Virus record (IMG/VR): IMGVR_UViG_3300009104_000068
Span: 1 to 33,595 of that record
Origin: a virus
DNA: 33,595 bases
Direction: 5' to 3' (one strand)
Shown piece by piece: positions 31,470-33,595 of this stretch. A program made the position numbers and the translations under genes. Under the pieces are notes generated by a model that was given only the letters and a program-made list of their open reading frames with translations, was not told where the DNA came from and did not search any database. Numbering within the stretch: the stretch's first letter is position 1; each line of letters starts with the position of its first letter.

Positions 31470-32007
31470 CTAATGTTTCCAATGTTCGTAGCCACCAACC
31501 ATAGTAGAACTTCTTTTGTTCAGGTTTGTGTGCTACTAATTTACTATAAAAATCAACCCTAAATGCTGTAAATCTTTTAGGGCTTACGCCTTTTGCAGCT
31601 TTTAAAGTCTTTGGTCCAATAACTCCATCAACTTCTAATGGAACTACTGATTGAGAGTTAATTGCTTCTTGAAGAATCTTAGTCGCCCTACGCTGACCAG
31701 TATTAACGACACAATCAAAGAAAGGGTATCTTAGGCTGTAGGGCAACTTATGTATTTTTGCTGGTATCCAGTAATCTTCATAATATATCTCTTTTGCTTG
31801 CTCTAAAGAGAGATACTCAATATTGATATGGGGATATTGTCTTTTACTAATCCCATATTTTGTTTCTCCACCTAAGTCAAGGGCGTCATTATTATATCCA
31901 CCCTCGTTGTGAAGAACTTTATCTATTATTTTATCTGCTTCTTTATCCATATTATTAAGAAATACAAAAGATAACAATAACATCAAAACAATAAAAAATT
32001 GTTTCAT
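31462..32007 (-). CDS. Endolysin, GH108 N-acetylmuramidase with N-terminal anchor
   Basis: 181 residues. An N-terminal hydrophobic segment (FFIVLMLLLSFVFL, residues 4-17) is followed by the GH108 motif VLHNEGGY with the catalytic Glu35, then LDLGGETKYGISKRQYP and FFDCVVNTGQRRATKILQEA. The C-terminal part EVDGVIGPKTLKAAKG matches the PG_binding_3 companion domain. It cleaves the peptidoglycan glycan chain. The hydrophobic start could be a Sec signal or signal-anchor that lets the enzyme cross without a pore. It works with the holin encoded at 9622. Confidence 0.85.
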   Translation of the reverse strand: MKQFFIVLMLLLSFVFLNNMDKEADKIIDKVLHNEGGYNNDALDLGGETKYGISKRQYPHINIEYLSLEQAKEIYYEDYWIPAKIHKLPYSLRYPFFDCVVNTGQRRATKILQEAINSQSVVPLEVDGVIGPKTLKAAKGVSPKRFTAFRVDFYSKLVAHKPEQKKFYYGWWLRTLETLDG

Positions 32008-32024
32008 TTATAACGACAGTTATT

Positions 32025-32213
32025 TTATTGCTTTTCTACATCCTCAAGAGCTTTCATATATCCACCTTTTTCAATAATCATTGATTTTAGTTCTGATAAA
32101 CGACTTTGTTGTTCCTGAATTGTTTTTATCAACTCATTGTGTTGTTCAACTAAGGTTTCCATCTCTTTGGCTGCTTCTTCTCTTAAATTAACTTTCTTAT
32201 CCTTGTCTGACAT
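32025..32213 (-). CDS. Coiled-coil small protein
   Basis: 62 residues, charged, with a helical coiled-coil core (EEAAKEMETLVEQHNELIKTI...QSRLSELKSMI) and a GGYMKALEDVEKQ end. Frequent between lysis genes in marine phages. Function unknown; no signal or membrane segment. Ribosome site GGAGA. Confidence 0.65.
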   Translation of the reverse strand: MSDKDKKVNLREEAAKEMETLVEQHNELIKTIQEQQSRLSELKSMIIEKGGYMKALEDVEKQ

Positions 32214-32227
32214 TGAATCTCCTTATT

Positions 32228-32371
32228 CTATTTTTTCTTTTTAGGCATTTTGCACATCTTACATACTGGGCAAAAATTTCCTAAATATTTATTGCAAAAT
32301 TTACAAAATCTTTCACAATTAACAACGCCTAATAAAAATCCTAATACTAATCCTATAAAAAATTCTAACAT
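32228..32371 (-). CDS. 47-residue membrane microprotein with Cys cluster
   Basis: ATG at 32371 with AAGGAG 8 nt upstream; stop TAG at 32228-32230. Residues 2-17 are a membrane segment (FFIGLVLGFLLGVV). A tail of Cys residues follows: NCERFCKFC and FCPVCKMC, in all seven cysteines in about 22 residues, then a Lys end (MPKKKK). It could bind zinc or iron-sulfur on the cytoplasmic side. Location beside endolysin and envelope genes hints at a lysis or membrane role. No family recognised. Confidence 0.7.
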   Translation of the reverse strand: MLEFFIGLVLGFLLGVVNCERFCKFCNKYLGNFCPVCKMCKMPKKKK

Positions 32372-32381
32372 AATAATCTCC

Positions 32382-33455
32382 TTAAAAAATTAACCAATTA
32401 AATCCTAATTTTGAATTATATGATTTAATATCATACATATTCAAATATCTTGCTTCTACAAATACTCCAAACTTGTTTGATAGCTTCCAACCAAATACAA
32501 AGCCCGTATCAAAGTCTATGCTATTCTTTGCATTATCATAATTGAAAGAATCATCACTCATTCCCTTGTTAAAAGGGTAGGCAGTAGCCCACAAGTGAAA
32601 CCAGTTGTTTGGTGTATATTTATAATAATCTGCACCAACACTTAAAGATGCTTCGTGTTGATACCCCAAGTCTTTTGCATACTGTTCATTGTATTCTTCT
32701 ACAATTTCTCCATAGACTGTTTGATAAAATTCTTCATCAGTTTTTGCAACCAAATTTCCTTCTTCATCAAACCAATACCAATCCCAAAACTCATATCCAT
32801 ATTGTGTCCATTGTTGAGTCCATTCGTCTTTATAGCTATATTCCCAAGCAAGTTCCCAAAACGGAACAAACTCAGAAGTATCAAAACCTCGTTCTTCCCA
32901 ATATAAATCAATCGGTAAGAAATCTAAATAAGCTGGATGGCTTCTTCCTGCTATCCCAACCGATAAATCAAGATTGCCAAGATTTTTTCTATATCTAAAA
33001 TCAATCCCTGCAAATTCTAAATCCTCTAATCCACGATAATCATAATTTACTTTTGCAATAAAGTTAGGTGCTAAATAACGCAGCATAACTTCCTGCTCAG
33101 TAAATTCTTCTCCAAAAGCTTTGTGGTCTGCATATTCAATTACATACTCCCAACCCTTTGCCATACCGTTTCCTATAGCCACAGATTCGTTGATAGCAGC
33201 TTCTTCTCCACTATACCATACCTCAGGCTTATTTTCGTAGTCAAACCTCGCTAATTTGCGTATTCCAAAGGTTAGAGTAGTATGGTCGTCTAATTCCTCT
33301 TGTAAGGTTTGAAGTTGTCCACCTGAAACTGAGAATGTTTGTTCTTTAGTTAATGGACTTGTTAAACTATATGCACCATAAATTGTGCTAAACTTTAGAA
33401 AGTCTTGTGCATAAAGACTTCCTGATAATAATAATCCTAAAAATAATTTTTTCAT
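32382..33455 (-). CDS. Secreted beta-barrel-like envelope protein
   Basis: 357 residues. Sec signal peptide MKKLFLGLLLSGSLYA, cleaved after residue 16. Amphipathic strands with many Tyr, Trp and Phe alternate through the protein (for example LDLSVGIAGRSHPAY, LSVGADYYKYTPN, FGVFVEARYLNM) and it ends in FNWLIF with a terminal Phe, the hallmark of outer-membrane barrels. A Trp/Tyr/Glu-rich insertion lies near 180-260. Such proteins recur in marine phages. A role in outer-membrane change, superinfection exclusion or lysis is inferred, not shown. Start overlaps the upstream stop (TAATG). Confidence 0.7.
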   Translation of the reverse strand: MKKLFLGLLLSGSLYAQDFLKFSTIYGAYSLTSPLTKEQTFSVSGGQLQTLQEELDDHTTLTFGIRKLARFDYENKPEVWYSGEEAAINESVAIGNGMAKGWEYVIEYADHKAFGEEFTEQEVMLRYLAPNFIAKVNYDYRGLEDLEFAGIDFRYRKNLGNLDLSVGIAGRSHPAYLDFLPIDLYWEERGFDTSEFVPFWELAWEYSYKDEWTQQWTQYGYEFWDWYWFDEEGNLVAKTDEEFYQTVYGEIVEEYNEQYAKDLGYQHEASLSVGADYYKYTPNNWFHLWATAYPFNKGMSDDSFNYDNAKNSIDFDTGFVFGWKLSNKFGVFVEARYLNMYDIKSYNSKLGFNWLIF

Positions 33456-33595
33456 TATTGAAATCTCCTCAATATAATATTATCAATTTCTTGTTTTATT
33501 TTACGCAAAATTTCTGATTCGTCTAAACGAAAACTTAATCCTGCTTCAAATCTTTGTAATTCTTTTCCATATTCAAAGACAATAATGGTAGGAAC
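33455..33595 (-). CDS. Thioredoxin-like small protein, 5' end beyond window
   Basis: Frame open from the window end; 46 C-terminal residues are visible, ending at TAA 33455-33457. They read VPTIIVFEYGKELQRFEAGL, then a helix SEILRKIKQEIDNI. The VPT-x-I-x-F-x-x-G-x-E pattern is the cis-Pro loop and last strands of thioredoxin folds; a short family with VVVPTIIIFxDGEE is common in marine phages. The active-site part is not visible. It is coupled to the barrel gene by TAATG. Confidence 0.65.
   Translation of the reverse strand, partial: VPTIIVFEYGKELQRFEAGLSFRLDESEILRKIKQEIDNIILRRFQ

Noticed and set aside
1-33595. Window as a closed circular genome
   Set aside because: Joining the ends shifts the fibre frame and gives a stop after about 19 odd codons, and the thioredoxin-like gene lacks its start; genes are cut at both ends.

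Overview
This is an AT-rich window from a double-stranded DNA tailed phage with a long, non-contractile (siphovirus-type) tail. I recognise a large terminase with Walker and nuclease motifs, an SPP1-like portal, a scaffold, a capsid protein, tail tube, frameshifted tail chaperone, tape measure, tail-tip protein, holin and a GH108 endolysin. Many small genes belong to families known mainly from marine phages: an FmdB-type zinc ribbon, a CCxxCN zinc protein, a large signal-peptide barrel-like protein, and tail-fibre repeats of the VGIGTxSP type. Good AAGGAG-type ribosome binding sites and a Sec signal peptide point to a Gram-negative host, which I cannot name. No integrase, transposase, tRNA gene, DNA polymerase or replicative helicase is visible. 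Both ends cut genes, so the phage genome is larger than the window.

Layout, with strand switches. 1-5126 (minus): scaffold, major capsid protein, then three fibre-like proteins. 5195-8731 (plus): terminase large subunit, portal, a gpG/gp10-like virion morphogenesis protein and a small protein. 8706-10093 (minus): holin, zinc ribbon, two tiny basic proteins and the small terminase. 10094-10521: control region with an inverted repeat, a DnaA box and a promoter. 10522-13659 (plus): four-gene island ending with an amidoligase and a class II glutamine amidotransferase, closed by a strong terminator. 13660-14429: a 770-base non-coding region that repeats elements of the first control region. 14430-22126 (plus): about 20 early genes, including an HTH protein, a ribbon-helix-helix repressor, an O-like initiator with an internal iteron array, a PD-(D/E)XK nuclease, a zinc-ribbon/metallophosphoesterase fusion and an SSB-like protein. 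22166-33595 (minus): tail and lysis genes, ending in a barrel-like envelope protein and a thioredoxin-like fragment.

How it works together: the plus-strand early block appears to handle regulation and replication, probably starting at iterons inside the initiator gene and relying on host DnaA, helicase and polymerase. The minus-strand blocks build and release the particle. The amidoligase island has its own promoter and terminator and is not needed for any obvious phage step. It is the best candidate for an undescribed function, probably glutamine-dependent amidation of a carboxyl group on a peptide or cell-envelope substrate. Other points of interest are a compact structured RNA at 15196-15336, a recurrent C-tract motif in the early region, several small genes of 31-59 codons, and an atypical -1 frameshift site in the tail chaperone.
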